A stretch of DNA of 64,000 nucleotides. Source: Diploptera punctata (lineage: Eukaryota > Arthropoda > Insecta > Blattodea > Blaberidae). Under the pieces are notes generated by a model. That model ran no database searches. It was given only the letters and a program-made list of their open reading frames with translations, and had not been told where the DNA came from. The stretch lies in the NCBI GenBank assembly GCA_030220185.1, contig JASPKZ010004559.1, positions 310,001 through 374,000 on the forward strand, read 5' to 3'. This document shows, piece after piece, positions 10,816-21,930 of the stretch (positions are counted from its first letter, which is position 1; each line of letters starts with the position of its first letter). Position numbers and translations under genes: made by a program.

Positions 10816-11826
10816 GACTTTCACGGCAGGTGTCTTGATTTATATCTTTTGGGCTAAATGGCCGTGGTCTGGTTTTATTAACACTCAACGTTTCGTCTAC
10901 TACTGAGGTAGACATCCTCAGAAGATTCTGTGTGCTCTATGACCAAACTCTTCAACTGTCGGCTGCAGACTGGCTGTGCATTGGAAATCATGTCCTTATT
11001 TATAGTTCAGTCTTGTAACGGACCGTGTAGAAAACATCAATCAAGAATGTTCGTTCAGTCATGAACGAACGAACAAACAAATCTACATAGAATGCGGCTT
11101 TTTTATGGCGGCTACTATGCAGTTCTGTCGACACTGTAATTTTGTCGACATGGTACGAAGGCCGAGCCCATTAACCCCATGTGATTATGAAAACACTTTG
11201 GATGGTTTGAATAAATTAATATAATATTGTATGTAAGTTAATATTGTGTAGAATTGCATCATTCATTCTTTCCATGGCTGTGTCTAGTAGCATGTTTGGG
11301 CTCCGGGTGATTGGCTCATGTGTGACCTAATTAGGTTTATTATGATTTAGAATAGTGTATTTTTCTTAATTATATCCCATTGCACTGGTATGGGTGACCA
11401 TTCTTGAAAAACTAATTATTTCCCATTGCATTGGGATGGGTGACCATTCATGAAATGTGTCATTTATTTTTGCAATTTTTCCGAAAATATATGATTTTTG
11501 GTAAATATTTTAATTTAGTATGTTTAAGTATAATTAAATGTATGTTTTAATGTATAGTTTAGTTATTTCTTAGGCTGTTTTAAGCTAAAAAAGCTTTACG
11601 AAAGCCTCAGAATTAGAAAACATCACCACACAAGACTCAACTAGAAATAAGGACACGATTTCCAACGCGCAGCTAGTCTGCAGCCGACAGTTGAAGAGTT
11701 AGGAGGTCATAGAGCACGCAGAATCTCCTGAGGATGTCTACCGCAGTAGTAGACGAAACATTGAGTGCGAATAAAACCAGACAACGGCCATTTAGCCCAA
11801 AATACATAAAAGACATGAATCAAGAA
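10816..11826. repeat. Foldback element F4 with ~190-bp arms and hammerhead-like cores
   Basis: Inverted arms (about 10830-11020 and 11630-11820) flank ~600 bp of non-coding DNA. Shared arm strings include GGCTAAATGGCCGTGGTCTG and CAACTGTCGGCTGCAGAC, with complements on the right. Both arms contain, in mirrored orientation, CTGAGGA, one T, a perfect 6-bp stem (GTCTAC with GTAGAC) and GAAA. The TTTCACGG and CCGTGGTCT words are shared with family F1, suggesting common origin. Probably a Penelope-like derivative; no reverse transcriptase is present. Confidence 0.65.
10887..10921 (-). ncRNA. Hammerhead-like motif, F4 left arm
   Basis: Minus strand: CTGAGGA (N7 = G), T, stem GTCTAC/GTAGAC with a 7-base loop, GAAA, then self-complementary ACGT followed by T (a UH site). 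The perfect 6-bp stem II is the best of the set. The right-arm partner at 11728-11762 keeps the core and stem but has CATT in place of CGTT. Confidence 0.35.
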
Positions 11827-12035
11827 AAATAATGTTTGTACTGGAAACCTGGGTGGCATAAAGGGAGTGCACTAGAGTTATAAAACTACAGGTTCAAATC
11901 CCAGTTAATGCATTCATTTTTTTCTTTTCAAATATTAACACAATCTCTGTTAACAATACATTTGCAGGAATAAATTAATAAATAATTCCAAAATAATATT
12001 GAAAATATTTATAAACCTGGCAAAGAGAAACTTAC

Positions 12036-12642
12036 CTATGGTTTGGAATGTTGTGGAGACTACCTCGGTAGAAGATGTCTCTTCTGTACATGATGCCACT
12101 TGATTTGCGCAAAGCTTGGCTACCAAAAGTAGGTTTAAAACGAGCTTCAGAAGCTGACATGAGCACTGGCTGACTAAGTGCAAGTCTTGCAAATTCTGAC
12201 CCACCAGCGTTATTTGTCTTACTTGGAATTTTCCCAGAGTTGCTCATTGTTATGTGTCCAATGCTACGAGGTCGGTGTAAAGTTGTTATAACTTCACGGT
12301 CTGAGCTGTTCTTCTCCACAAGTAGGTTTGTTTTTGCACTAGAATTGTGTGGAGGAATTGTATTTGAGGAACCAGATTTGACATCGAGTTCATCTTCTCG
12401 GGTATCTGGCACCGGCCTGAACAGTGCACCCAGAATCATGCAGTTGAGCACAATTGCAGATATGATGAGCATGGCTCCTCGCCATCCATATTCAGTTATC
12501 AGGTACTCTGAGAGAGGTGCAAATGCAAATGTTCCTAGACCGGATCCACATACAGCAATGCCAGTAGCCAGAGATCGATACTTCTCAAAGTAACAGGTGA
12601 CACTAACAATTGCCGGTAAGTAAATCAGTCCAAAACCAAAAC
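12036..12642 (-). CDS. SLC16 monocarboxylate transporter, exon with TM4-TM6 and central loop
   Basis: 607-bp internal exon. The acceptor TTGGCAG ends at 12643 and the donor GTAAGT begins at 12035. It enters with two bases completing a Gly codon (G|GT from the exon at 14427-14570) and leaves with AG, completed by A at 2942 to give Arg. The peptide FGFGLIYLPAIVSVTCYFEK and the following LATGIAVCGSGLGTFAFAP are textbook SLC16 TM4-TM5 sequence. YGWRGAMLIISAIVLNCMI is TM6, followed by the long polar cytoplasmic loop ending YRGSLHNIPNHR. The family carries lactate, pyruvate, ketone bodies or other small substrates. Which substrate applies here is not decidable. The frame is intact and the splice sites are good, so the gene looks functional. 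Confidence 0.93.
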
Positions 12643-12937
12643 CTGCCAACAATTAAAACAGTAATAAATTCCCACTCCAGATAAAAATTGATGACAAATT
12701 TACCATGAGCTCAAAAGTTGTAAACTTTGTTCAGAATTTAATGGAATCCATAAAAAACTCCATAAAAATCTTCCCATAAAGTTACAGACATAATGTGACA
12801 AATAGGAGCTAAGACAAATACTAGAGCATTTAATAAGTAATTGCTACTGCTATAACATCACAAAACAAATATTTTGTGAAAATAAAAAAATGATGTGAAG
12901 ATGATCCCCCGCAACTGCTACATTATGTATATAAGGT

Positions 12938-13242
12938 AAGAAGCCTTAGCGCAGAACTATGGGACTTGCGCTGGTTCGAGTCTTCATGGAGGAAGAAATG
13001 TTCTCATGGGATTACTACCAGTATGGGACAGGTGCCCATCCAGCATCATGAAGCATTTGGGTAGCTACAATAAGAGTGACTCCAGGTTGAGAAAACCAGC
13101 TATAACGGCTGGGGACCCGACATGCTGACCACATGTCACCCCTATACTGGCAGGATGATCGTCTACCTCTGTAGTTAACACATGTAGATGTAAGGCCAGC
13201 AGCCGGCTGGTAAGCCAAGGCCTTCTAGGCCTGTCACACCAT
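12938..13242 (+). repeat. SINE3, tRNA-derived
   Basis: Begins with a tRNA-like head (TTAGCGCAGAAC ... GGTTCGAGTC B box). The body contains AGCTATAACGGCTGG, CATGCTGACCACATGTCACC and GGCCAGCAGCCGGCTGG. Related copies: 35368-35600 and 41497-41825 (minus), 40450-40545 and 53370-53520 (plus). It sits in the 1.8-kb SLC16 intron. Confidence 0.75.
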
Positions 13243-13390
13243 GGAGTTTATATATATTTGTTAGCAAGAAATTATCAAGCAAGAGGAAGACGTGATGTTG
13301 GAAGACCTAGAAGACGTTGGGCTGATGCATTATGAAGTCGGAACGGGCAATTGCCTAATCCCTGGAGTGATGATGATGATGATAATATTT

Positions 13391-13697
13391 GTCCACCGCT
13401 GTGGTCTCGAGGTAGCGTGCTGCCTTGTCATGCAGCGGGCCCGGGTTCGATCCCCGGTCGGGGCAGGTTTTCTGGGTGTGGTTTTTATCGGAGTTTTTCC
13501 TCACCTGTAAGACAAATGTTAGGAAAACTTTAAGGCCCAAACAGTCCCCGAAATCATATGGCTATCATCATCATCATCCTTGTGGAAGGCAACGGGAATC
13601 TACCACACCTACAATTCCCTAGTAAATCTGCAAAGCGTAGCATGAAAATACTACGATTGCAGTGAAAGACCTGCCATCGGGCAGAATTACTATTGAT

Positions 13698-13700
<3 letters not shown>
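13391..13700 (+). repeat. SINE1, tRNA-derived, copy 1
   Basis: tRNA-like head with an A-box-like TGGTCTCGAGGTAG and B box GGTTCGATCCC, then the family body with CCTCACCTGTAAGACAAATG, a (CAT)n spacer and a 3' part ending GGGCAGAATTACTAT. This is one of seven copies in the window. A second copy follows after a (TA)n tract at 13701-13728. Confidence 0.85.
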
Positions 13701-13728
<28 letters not shown>

Positions 13729-13731
<3 letters not shown>

Positions 13732-14068
13732 ACCGCTGCAGTCTCGAGGTAGCGTACTGCCTTGTCACGCAGCGGGCCCGGGTTCATCCCCGGTCGGGAC
13801 ATTTTTTTGGGTGAGGTTTTTATCGGGGTTTTTCCTCACCTGTAAGACAAATGTCAGGAAAACTTTAAGGCCCAAACTGTCCCCGAAATCATATGGCCAT
13901 CATCACCATCATCATCCTTATCATTATCTTCATCATCATCATACTTTATCGGTGTGGAAAGCAATGGGAAGCTACCACACCTACAATTCCCTAGTAAAGC
14001 TGCAAGCATAGCATGAAAATGCTATGATTGAAGTGAAGGACCTGCCCTCGGGCAGAATTACTATGGAT
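13729..14068 (+). repeat. SINE1, tRNA-derived, copy 2 in tandem
   Basis: Same head, body and 3' end as 13391-13700, separated from it only by (TA)n. The longer (CAT)n spacer distinguishes it. Adjacent insertion at the TA repeat or local duplication are both possible. Confidence 0.85.
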
Positions 14069-14426
14069 ATATATACACATTTTTTCAAATTAAAGTTAAG
14101 ACAGTCAGGAATCTTTTGTTATATTTAAAACTATTGCTTAGATAAACTTTAAAAAAAATTAAAACAATTTAATTAAAGCAGGTCATTAACTTTCCGGTTA
14201 CTTCTGAATTGGTATTTGCAGCAGACAGTGAAATGAAGAAGACACCATACATGCGACACACTATTGTATCTACCATACTTTGACAACTTATTTAGTACCA
14301 TTTGGTTATATGTAACATGTAGGATTTATAAATTTGATTTGCTCATAATATGGAAATGATCTCTAATTTCACACAGCTTTCAAATATTTTAAATTAAATC
14401 CAATCTAAATAAAAATAACAACTTAC

Positions 14427-14570
14427 CTGTTCCTAAGCCAATTGTGAAGTATAAAGTGAGAACATTGGGGGCAAACACACTGAGAATCATGCAAACAGCA
14501 GCCAATATGGACCCAGCTATTGTTACTGCTCGGCATCCATACTTATTTACAAAGGAGCTGGAAATAGGCC
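14427..14570 (-). CDS. SLC16 monocarboxylate transporter, exon with TM2-TM3
   Basis: 144-bp exon. The acceptor TGTTTCAG ends at 14571; the donor GTAAGT begins at 14426. It starts with two bases (GG) of a split codon and ends with one base (G), so it joins the exon at 12642 in frame to read LGTG|FGFGLIY. The peptide PISSSFVNKYGCRAVTIAG ends TM2 and carries the conserved YGCR turn; the next segment forms TM3. The preceding exon should encode the start, the DGGWGW-type TM1 motif and most of TM2. I could not find it at higher coordinates, so it is either beyond a long intron or outside the window. Confidence 0.9.
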
Positions 14571-14974
14571 CTGAAACATTACATTAAAATTATTATTTTA
14601 CACAACTATCAAAAAATAAATAATACACAGAAACAAAATTGTATTTTACACAATCAGAACATTATCAATTTTGACGTCATACTAAATCTGATTATTATTA
14701 TTTTAAGATTTATCTAATAAATTATAAATATCCTCAACTCGTGTCCACCTCATGGTCGCGTCGAGGGAAATTTTAATTTTAATTTATTTCTAAGTATTTT
14801 TGATGAGGCTATGAAATCTAATTGATATGATTATTCTAGAAATTGTTGAATTATAAAATGAAAATAATCTTTCAGTAATAGATGTCCTAGCAGGAGCAAT
14901 TACAATATACATCCTTTTTTGGGTTCCAGGTCGAATCATATTTCGGATTGTTTCAATACAAACTATAAATGGCA
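14571..14974. other. AT-rich DNA upstream of the SLC16 exon
   Basis: Presumed intron. No upstream exon, promoter or repeat could be supported. Confidence 0.45.
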
Positions 14975-15262
14975 TTAAAACGGGGGGATGAGATGAGATG
15001 ACGCCTCTATAGAGGTCTGTAAAGTATAAGGGAGCCGATTGACCATCCCGTCACAGAGGCGGATGAACGAAATGAAAAGAAATAGATGAGTATGGAGAAA
15101 TGATGGAATGAAATTTGTGACAGAGAAAACGGGAGAAACCACGAGAAAAACCTGCCCAAGCTCCTTTTCGTCTACCACAAAACTGCATTAAGTGACCGTG
15201 ACTCGATCTCGGGACCCCAGCGGTGAGAGGCGAGCGTCTAACTGCTTGCGTCACGAAGCCAC
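14975..15262 (-). repeat. SINE6, tRNA-derived
   Basis: On the minus strand the unit opens with a tRNA-like head (GTGGCTTCGTGACGCAAGC ... GATCGAGTCAC B box). It runs through a ~200-bp body to a CATCTCATC-type simple-repeat tail. Single copy in this window. Confidence 0.6.
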
Positions 15263-15281
15263 TTATTTTAATATTTATATC

Positions 15282-15627
15282 CATCCAGAGTAATTCTTCC
15301 CGAGGGCAGGTCTTCCACTGCAATCATAGCATCTTCATGCTATGCTTTGCAGCTTTTACTAGGGAATTACTAGGTGTGGTAGCTTTCCTTTATACTTTCA
15401 CCATCACGAGAACCGGTGAGGATGTGAATGATTGGTAAGGATTATGATAATGATGGCCTGATGATTTTCGGGGAGACTTTGGTCCTAAGATTCCTGACAT
15501 TTTTCTTACAGTCGATGAAAAAGACCCGAAAAACCCTCACCCAGTAACTGTCCCGACCGGGAATCGAATCTGAGCCCGCTACGTGACAAGGCAGCACGCT
15601 ACCTCGAGACCACAGTGGTGGACAATA
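15282..15627 (-). repeat. SINE1, tRNA-derived, minus-strand copy
   Basis: Complete copy from the 3' end (15282) to the tRNA head ending GTCCACCACTGTGG at 15627. It is also the left boundary marker of the first unit of the tandem segmental duplication; the matching boundary SINE is at 20515-20645. Confidence 0.85.
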
Positions 15628-15934
15628 GTTATATAATACACACAAATTACAAATTGTATAATATATTACATATATATTCAATGCATTAATTTAAATTTTA
15701 ACATTTGCAATTATGGAAAGCCATTATTTTGAATAGAAAAATAACGCCTGAATCTAGATTTGAACCAGAAAGATCTAGCTCTATACGTTAGTGGGCTAAT
15801 AATTCCAATTCAGAAGTTAATTTTTCTTTTCAAAATAATGATTCCATATTTTATTTTATTTTTATTTCTTTACTGCATAATACTAACATTAAATGTTACC
15901 ATCTTCATCTGATGGCATATGCAATGAATAAATA

Positions 15935-17125
15935 ATAGTTTAAAAAAACTAAAACAGCACGCTATATTAGGAAACCGAACTCAAAAATGAAAAATAATTT
16001 TAATTTCCAACACGCTTGGGATAAATTTAAAGTGGTCAACAAATAAATCATCTCCAACACATATATAATAAAACTAGAATTATCAACAACAAAAAATAAT
16101 GTTACCATCAAAATCGTGGGGTGCTCTATATCAATTAATACATTTGATAATAAACAGATATTGGTAAAAGTAAAGTCTCTAAGAAGAACATGTAAAAACC
16201 ATATAAAACACCCCACCCTTTTGATGGTAAAATTATTTTCTTTTTATTGATAATTCTAGTTTTATTCTATATGTGTTGGAGATGATTTTTTTGTTGACCA
16301 CTTTAAATTTATCCCAAGCGTGTTGGAAATTAAAATTATTTTTCATTTTTGAGTTCGGTTTCCTAATAAAGCGTGCTGTTTTAGTTTTTTTAAACTATTA
16401 TTTATTTTTTATTTTTTAGTTTTAATATTTTACAGAATAAGATAAGAATGTAAATATCTTTAAATTCCATACTATTGTAGTATGAGCTAAAAGTATTACC
16501 GCACTCTTCTAAAAAAAACCATCCCCAGCCGGACCCATGGATTACTGAAATTATATACCACTAGTTTCCCGCTCTACCGACTGAGCTCTTACAACGACTG
16601 ACTAAAAAGTCGATAAGTCCGTAACCTATTATACCAGTTTTAATTTTTTTGATTTTCTGATGATTCTGGCCAGGAATTTACAAATAAATATGAAATTATT
16701 GTAGTGTCACGGGCCCATTACAAGTATACAATGTTTCAAGTCGATCCAATGTCTCTAAGTGGGTGAAAATCGTATTCAAAGATTCCGTTACATAAATACA
16801 AAGACACTTTTTTTTTATTTTCTGATAATTCTGGCCAGTATTTTAGAAAATGAATATGAAATTATTGTCACGGATCCTTTACAGGTATACAATGTTTCAA
16901 GTCTATCCTATATTTCTAAGTGGGTGAAAATCGTGTCCAAAGATTCCGTTACATAAATACAAAAACACTTTTTTTATTTTCTGATGATTCTGGCCAGGAT
17001 TTTAGAAAGTAAATATGAAATTATTGTATTGTCACGGGTCCTTTACAAGTATACAAAATTTCAAGTCGATCCAATTATTTTAAGTGGGTGAAAAACGCGT
17101 TGAAAGATTCAGTTACATAGATAGA
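15935..17125. repeat. Foldback family B, copy 1, with tRNA-Tyr-like part and tandem units
   Basis: Starts with a ~475-bp palindrome (arms about 15937-16145 and 16195-16410, sharing GTTCGGTTTCCTAATAAAGC or its complement and CAACACGCTTGGGATAAATT). A tRNA-Tyr-like sequence follows on the minus strand. Then come three ~160-bp tandem units starting at TTCTGATGATTCTGGCCAG near 16655, 16817 and 16975. It closes with GATACAGGTCAAGCTAAT. It interrupts a block that is continuous in unit 2 near 21318, so it is an insertion and the family is mobile. Confidence 0.7.
16521..16592 (-). repeat. tRNA-Tyr-like sequence in family B copy 1, degraded
   Basis: Minus strand shows GAGCTCAGTCGGTAGAGCGG and the intron-like GGTATATAATTTCAGTAATC, but both acceptor halves and the T arm are damaged. 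Compare the better copy at 22870-22960. Confidence 0.55.
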
Positions 17126-17139
17126 TAGATACAGGTCAA

Positions 17140-17789
17140 GCTAATATAAAGTGTGTAAAAAGAACAAAAATTTGGTTCCACAGAATTAAAAATAGCTGTA
17201 ATGAATATGTCAGAACTAGGCAACAAACAAACAGAATTAGAATATGAATTAAAACACCAATATTTGTTTCGAAAATCGTTATCATCGTTCTCGAACAGAA
17301 GAGTAGATGGCAGTGTGATAACTTATCATCACTAAATTAGTTATTCATGATTTGTGAGATACGATACGTAGATAACTGTTAATTATATGTTTACTTATCG
17401 TTTTTAAATATATTGTATTAATAGAGTGAAAGAAACCCTTGGACTTGTTGTTACAGTATTTATACTAGGAGATATTCACTGAATACATCAACTACTGAGT
17501 TCTGTCGCCTTGTTAAGCACCATGTATAAATGTTTTGTAGGGCTGTTCTTTGCATTGATTTAATCTAAATCGAATTTTTGGGTAGGATTTTAGGTTTTTG
17601 CCTTAAAATCCTGAATTTCTTTTCATCTCAGCCAGTTTGTAAACTAGGAGTAGAGGCAAATATGTTGCCCACTGGGATTGTAAACGTGATATTTTGCTGT
17701 TCGGAACCGAAATATGGAAAGATCGGATGAAATCCTTCATGTCGTCGAAGTGGGCGGGTCTAGGTTACTTCCGCATAATCCTTCATATA
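17140..17789. repeat. Block C of the segmental duplication
   Basis: Over 600 bp matching 21330-21930, from TTTGGTTCCACAGAATTAAA through TTCTCGAACAGAAGAGTAGA to GGAACCGAAATATGGAAAG. No open frame or motif; single-copy-like apart from the duplication. Confidence 0.75.
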
Positions 17790-18420
17790 TTTGTCATAAG
17801 TAATGCCACGAGTGATTTCCAAATTATCGATAAATTCACCACTCAAGAAAGTGAGGAGTGAATTTATCTAGAGAATTTGGAAATCAAGAGTGGCATTTGT
17901 TAGGACTATTTAACGAATAACATTAAGCTGTTTACTCACAAATCATTGTTTAATTATAGTTATTTTAAAATATTTATATATTTAATGTAAACGGCGATGT
18001 TTGAAAACAAATTGGAAATGTGAGGTTATGTTCATTCACTGCTGCTTGATCATATTATTTATTGCCAAATAAGATCGCAATATTGTAAGAGTGCACCCAA
18101 GTGGAGAAACAATGAAACACATCAAACTATATATCATAATCAACATTACGGGTTATTCATTTACTTTTTAGTAAACAACTCAGTAAAATCAAGGAATATT
18201 TTCATTATTTGCTATATTCAATGTATTTGTTGGAGAAAAATAATGCTTTGGCCTGTTCAGAACATTAAAAAGAAGGAGCTTTCTTTATCACAAAAACAGG
18301 AGCTGATAAAGAGAAATCGATAAAGAGCGAGGTGAAACACGACTGTCATTGGTTGTAAAACAACATTCATTGAAACGTGATTGGTCATTGACTAGCATTT
18401 GTGGCATGAGTTAAATAGTC
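17790..18420 (+). repeat. Hairpin repeat family D, copy 2
   Basis: Begins at the family start (AAGTAATGCCACGAGTGATT), has the internal palindrome and ends GGCATGAGTTAAATAGTC. Directly followed, without spacer, by another D copy. Some internal sequence is missing compared with 6420-7196. Confidence 0.8.
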
Positions 18421-19158
18421 ATGAGTAATGCCACGAGTGATTTCCAAATTATCGATAAATTCACGACTCACGATGTGAGGAGTGAATTTATCTAGAGAAT
18501 TTGGAAATCAAGAGTGACATTTGTTAGGACTATTTAACGAATAAAATTAAGCTGTTTACTCACAAATCATTATTTAACTATAGTTTTTTAAAAATATTTA
18601 TATATTTGATGTAAACGGCGATGTTTGAAAACAAATGAGAAACGATTGGTACGCTTCATTTGCTTATTTTGTTCATCACTGCAACCAGATCATATTATTG
18701 CCAAATGATCGCTATATTGTAAGAATGCACCCTAGTGGAGAGCTTTATAACGAACATTATAAGTATTAATTAATTTCTGATGTCCTATGATGTAAATGTC
18801 AATTATATTTTTCTACAACGTCATTTCCTGGAAAGTAATTCGTTTAAGAAAGTGCAAACAGTGGTTTTTTTTGTGGTATACTCAATTGTTACAATTTTTT
18901 ATGTTATCTCCAGCATGCGCTATCTGCTGACATTCATGCACTCTTTGTACAATCTGGTAGCCGTATTTCTTTGAGAGTCAATCACTGCAAAATAATGCTA
19001 TGACCTATTCAGAGTCTTAAAAAGGAGGAGGTTTCTTTAATATGATAAACTTCTTTGATAAATTCGAGGTGAAACACGAGTGTGATTGGTTGTAATTAAA
19101 AAGTAATTGAAATGTGATTGGTCATTGAATCCCATTTGGGGCATGAGTTAAATAGTCA
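18421..19158 (+). repeat. Hairpin repeat family D, copy 3, abutting copy 2
   Basis: Full-length copy starting GAGTAATGCCACGAG at the exact end of the preceding copy. Head-to-tail tandem arrangement. Confidence 0.8.
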
Positions 19159-19387
19159 GAAAGAATATACTTATAAATATCAGTACCAAGAGGATAAAAC
19201 AATTAAATTCGTTATTCAGATTGATAAACGACAAACCAAGGCCCAAATGTAAAGCATTTATAGAAAATGAAAAATAGTATAATGTGAGCCATACAGTGCA
19301 CAATATTATTTTTTATTTCACACTAACACCTGGCGTGCGCTGCAACGTTAGTACATATATAGGGCCTATGTATATATACATATATAA

Positions 19388-20285
19388 TAGTTTATAAAAA
19401 ACTAAAACAACACGCTTTATTAGAAAACCGAACTAAAAAATGTAAAATAATTTTAATTTCCAACACGCTTGGGATGAAATTAAAGTGGTCAACAAAAAAA
19501 GAAAGCATATCCAACACATCTAGAATAAAACTAGAGTTATCTACAAAAAAATTGGTTTTACCACCACAAGTGTGGGGTGCTCTATATCAATTAATATATT
19601 TGATAATAAACAGATATTGTCTCTAAGAAGAAAACGTAAAAACCATAAAAAGCAACCCACGCTTTTGATGGTAAAATTATTTTTTTTAGATAACTCTAGT
19701 TTTATTATAGATGTGTAGGAGATGATTTTTTTGTTGACCACTAATTTTATCCCAAGCGTGTTGGAAATTAAAATTATTTTTAATTTTTTAGTTCAGTTTT
19801 CTAATAAAGCTTGTTGACTTAGTTTTTTAAACTATTATTTATTTTTTAGTTTTTAGTTTTAACATTTTACAGAATAAGATAAAAATGTAAATATCTTTAA
19901 ATTCAATACTATTGTATTATGGGCTAAAAGTAATACTCTTCTAAAAAAATCCTCCGGGACGGATTTAAATCAGTGACCTATGGATTACTGAAATTATATA
20001 CCACTATAGTCCACCGTTCTATCAACTGAGCTACCACAGGGTATAATATTAATTTCTTACAACGATGGACGAAAAAAGTCGATAAGTCCGCAACATATTA
20101 AACCGGTCTTTATTTTTTTAATGTCCTGATGATCTTGGCGAAGATCTTAGAAAACAATTATGAAATTATTGTGTTGTAATTGGTCCTTTACAATTATACA
20201 AAGTTTCAAGTGGATCCAATGCTTTTAAGTGGGTGAAAATCATGTTGAAAGATTCTGGTAATAGATAGATTCAGGTCAAGCTAAT
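19388..20285. repeat. Foldback family B, copy 2
   Basis: Palindrome (about 19388-19850), tRNA-Tyr-like sequence (19950-20040, minus) and a single ~140-bp unit of the TTGGC-containing repeat. It ends GATTCAGGTCAAGCTAATC. Shorter than copy 1, which has three tandem units. Confidence 0.7.
19950..20040 (-). repeat. tRNA-Tyr-like sequence with intron, copy 2
   Basis: Reads CCTGTGGTAGCTCAGTTGAT at the 5' side and closes with CCGGAGGA. The anticodon loop has ATA where Tyr has GTA, and the intron-like insert is the same as at 22870-22960. D- and T-arm mismatches suggest it is not functional. Confidence 0.55.
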
Positions 20286-20514
20286 CTAAAGCGTGTAGAA
20301 TGGGTGTTGGTATATCTGACTTCGACGCCGTTTAACGGATTATCATGAAAGTTGGCACATATGTGTTGCTATTTTTTCATGTACAGGGTTTTTATGTTAT
20401 CTATTATGTTCTAAAACCGTAAGTTCTAGTAGTTCACCTGAAATGAAAATTTAAAAATCTCTCTAGGGGTCGCAATTTTCGATTTTTCGCAACAAAACTC
20501 AGTATAACATATCC

Positions 20515-20645
20515 TGACATTTGTCTTACAGGTGAGGAAAAACCCCAAAAAAAGCCTCACCCAGGAACTTGTCCCGACCGGGAATCGAACCTGGACCCGC
20601 TGCGTGATAAGGCAGCCCGCTATCTCGAGACCACAGCGGTGGACA
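20515..20645 (-). repeat. SINE1, 3'-truncated copy at duplication junction
   Basis: tRNA head (ending at 20645) and part of the body (CTTACAGGTGAGGAAAAACC at the left). It occupies the junction between the two segmental units. Confidence 0.8.
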
Positions 20646-20689
20646 ATATTTATAAAATACACACAAGTTACAAATTTTATAATATGTCA

Positions 20690-21075
20690 TCATCATCAAT
20701 GGCAGGCATGGATTAAGCCAATTGGCCTGTTCCGCTTCAGGAAAGAAATTGATCCCTCCATCTCTTCTTAGGTCTTCCTGGGTCTCTTCGCCCTGTGGGT
20801 CTGTAGTTCAATAGCTGCAGAGGTAGTCTATTGTTTGGCATCCTCAGAAGGTGTTCATGCCAATTATTTTGATATTTTTGAATGATTTCAGTTATTGCTG
20901 GTGTGTTGAGAGCTTTGCGGATATCTTCATTACGCATGTGATCATAAAGCGTATAACCCGCTAAAGGTCTTAATAACTTCATTTCTGCAGCTACTATCCT
21001 ATTTAATTTACCTGTAGTAAGAGTCCAGGTTTCAGAACCATAAAGTAGAGTTGGAAGAGCCATTGTTTTATAATA
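20690..21075 (-). pseudogene. LINE 3'-end insertion in duplication unit 2
   Basis: Minus-strand frame from 21063: LYGSETWTLTTGKLNRI, AAEMKLLRPLAGYTLYDH, HLLRMPNNRLPLQLL, then GRPKKRW; 108 residues without a stop. The left end carries the (ATG)n-type tail. It interrupts a block continuous in unit 1 (near 15660), with repeated TATAATATGT at both borders, so it inserted after or during the duplication. Confidence 0.75.
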
Positions 21076-21930
21076 TAATATGTTACATATATATTGAATG
21101 TATTAAATTAAATTTTAACATTTGCAATGATGGAAAACCATTATTTTGAATAGAACAAATAACGCCTAGCTCTATACTTTAGTGGGCTAATAGTTCTAAT
21201 TCAGAAGTTAATTTTTCTTTTCAAAATAATGTTTCCATAGTTTATTTTATTTTTATTTCTTTATTGCATAATACTAACATTAAATTTAGCATCTTCATCT
21301 GATGGCATATGCAATGAAAAAGAATAAAAGTTTGGTTCCACAGAATTAAAAATAGCTGTAATGAATATATCAGAACTATGCAACAAACAAACAGAATTAG
21401 AATATTAATTAAAACCACCAATACTTGTTTCGAAAATCGTTATCATCGTTCTCGAACAGAAGAGTAGATGGCAGTGCGATAACTTATCACTAAATTAGTT
21501 ATTCATGATTTGTGAGAAACGATACGTAGATAACTGTTAATTATATGTTTACTTATCGTTTTTAAATATATTGTATTAATAGAGTGAGAGAAACCCTTGG
21601 ACTTGTTGTTACAGAATTTATTCTAGGAGATATTCACTGAATACACCAACTACTGAGTTCTGTCGCCATGTTATGAACCATGTATAAATGTTTTGTAGCG
21701 TACTTTTTCTTCGTTGACCTCTTTTGAACCAAATGTAATTTTGGGTAGGATTTTAGGTTTTTACTTTAATGTCCCGGCCAATTTGTAATCTAGAACCAGG
21801 GGCAAACAAGTTGCCCACTGGGATGGTATTTTGCTGTTCGGAACCGAAATATGGAAAGATCGGATGAAATCCTTAATATCATCAAAGCGGGCGTGTCTAG
21901 GTTACTTCCGTATAATCCTTCAAATATTTA

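Noticed and set aside
13292..14011. Cluster of short frames on both strands with poly-His or His-rich ends
   Set aside because: Translation of SINE1 and its (CAT)n spacer.
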